A stretch of DNA of 5,160 bases from assembly GCA_025355595.1 (NCBI GenBank), contig JANXZI010000484.1:1-5160 (forward strand), given 5' to 3'. The position numbers and the translations under genes were made by a program. Below the pieces are notes generated by a model, which ran no database searches, was not told where the DNA came from, and worked only from the letters and a program-made list of their open reading frames with translations. Positions 4,971 to 5,160 of the stretch are shown piece after piece (within the stretch, counting starts at the first letter, position 1; every line of letters begins with the position of its first letter). This DNA comes from Spartobacteria bacterium. GTDB lineage: Bacteria > Verrucomicrobiota > Verrucomicrobiia > Chthoniobacterales > Chthoniobacteraceae.

Positions 4971-5160
4971 CTATCCCCACGCGATGATGCGCTCGATGAA
5001 ACTGTGCTTCAGCAGACGCGAGCCTTCAGCGGTCATCACGCCGAGATTCGCAGTGCCATCCGGCTCCCACTCGGCTACCGGATGGACTATTCACCGGAGG
5101 CCGTCGCGTGGACGGAGGCGCCGGAGACAGAGGCATAGTCTGGGAGCACACTGCGGAATT
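4971..5160 (-). pseudogene. 3' end of an unrecognised gene, apparently frameshifted near 5090
   Basis: Two minus-strand frames together make one plausible C-terminus. From the right edge to 5090 one frame reads FRSVLPDYASVSGASVHATA then SGE, with mostly C/G third positions, and stops at TAG (5089-5087). The -1 frame opens at 5090, just after its own TGA (5093-5091), and reads IVHPVAEWEPDGTANLG, VMTAEGSRLLKHSF and IERIIAWG to TAG (4973-4971). That frame has no start codon before most of this text. The crossover is therefore confined to GGTGAATAG (5095-5087), where one missing base, such as an A in the AA pair, would account for it. No classical slippery heptamer is present, so a deletion or a sequencing error is likelier than programmed frameshifting. 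The alternatives are a real stop at 5087 or a chance open frame. I do not recognise the family; most of the gene lies outside the window. Confidence 0.45.

Noticed and set aside
4896..5138. 80-codon + strand open frame at the right edge
   Set aside because: Third positions look GC-rich at its end, but the opposite strand gives a more protein-like text (VAEWEPDGTANLG, ERIIAWG) over the same bases, and the first half is a low-complexity Arg/Leu stretch through a hairpin.
1..5160. CRISPR array or insertion sequence
   Set aside because: No regularly spaced repeat series, transposase motif or terminal inverted repeats were found on either strand.

Overview
The window comes from a GC-rich bacterial chromosome. 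The core genes are GC-rich and biased to G or C at third codon positions. The four-TM, zinc-ribbon-like protein and the style of the PAS kinase resemble Verrucomicrobiota or related soil and water lineages. That placement is an impression from the proteins, not a test.

Left part (1-963): the 3' end of a + strand superfamily 2 helicase of the kind found in primase-helicase-nuclease (TOTE-like) conflict proteins enters from beyond the left edge and stops at 698. About 230 bp of more AT-rich, palindrome-rich DNA follow. This stretch holds a paired TGTGACAA repeat and a 72-nt stem-loop, and ends in a sequence that looks like the last ~23 bases of a tmRNA gene (T-arm plus acceptor strand, 941-963) without the rest of the gene. 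The simplest reading is that this is the distal attachment site of an integrated island that used tmRNA as its target. The helicase would then be island cargo, and native chromosome would resume at about 964.

Middle and right part (964-5160): every gene I accept is on the minus strand. In transcription order (right to left) they are: the 3' end of an unrecognised gene that needs a one-base frame change near 5090 to read through; a 662-aa soluble histidine kinase with three PAS domains, the third close to the FixL haem-PAS type; a 154-aa single-domain response regulator whose ATG overlaps the kinase stop (ATGA); and a 386-aa four-TM membrane protein with an N-terminal Cys cluster. The kinase and regulator form an obvious two-component pair that should signal by phosphotransfer from His441 to Asp69. 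The regulator has no DNA-binding domain, so its output must be a protein interaction or further phosphorelay. The gap between the regulator and the membrane-protein gene carries a 14-bp direct repeat and a minus-strand RNA hairpin with an alternative partner.

The least ordinary parts are the island boundary with its 72-nt hairpin, the FixL-like PAS domain that keeps the proximal His but not the distal Arg, and the frame break at the right edge. I see no CRISPR array, transposase, rRNA or intact tRNA.
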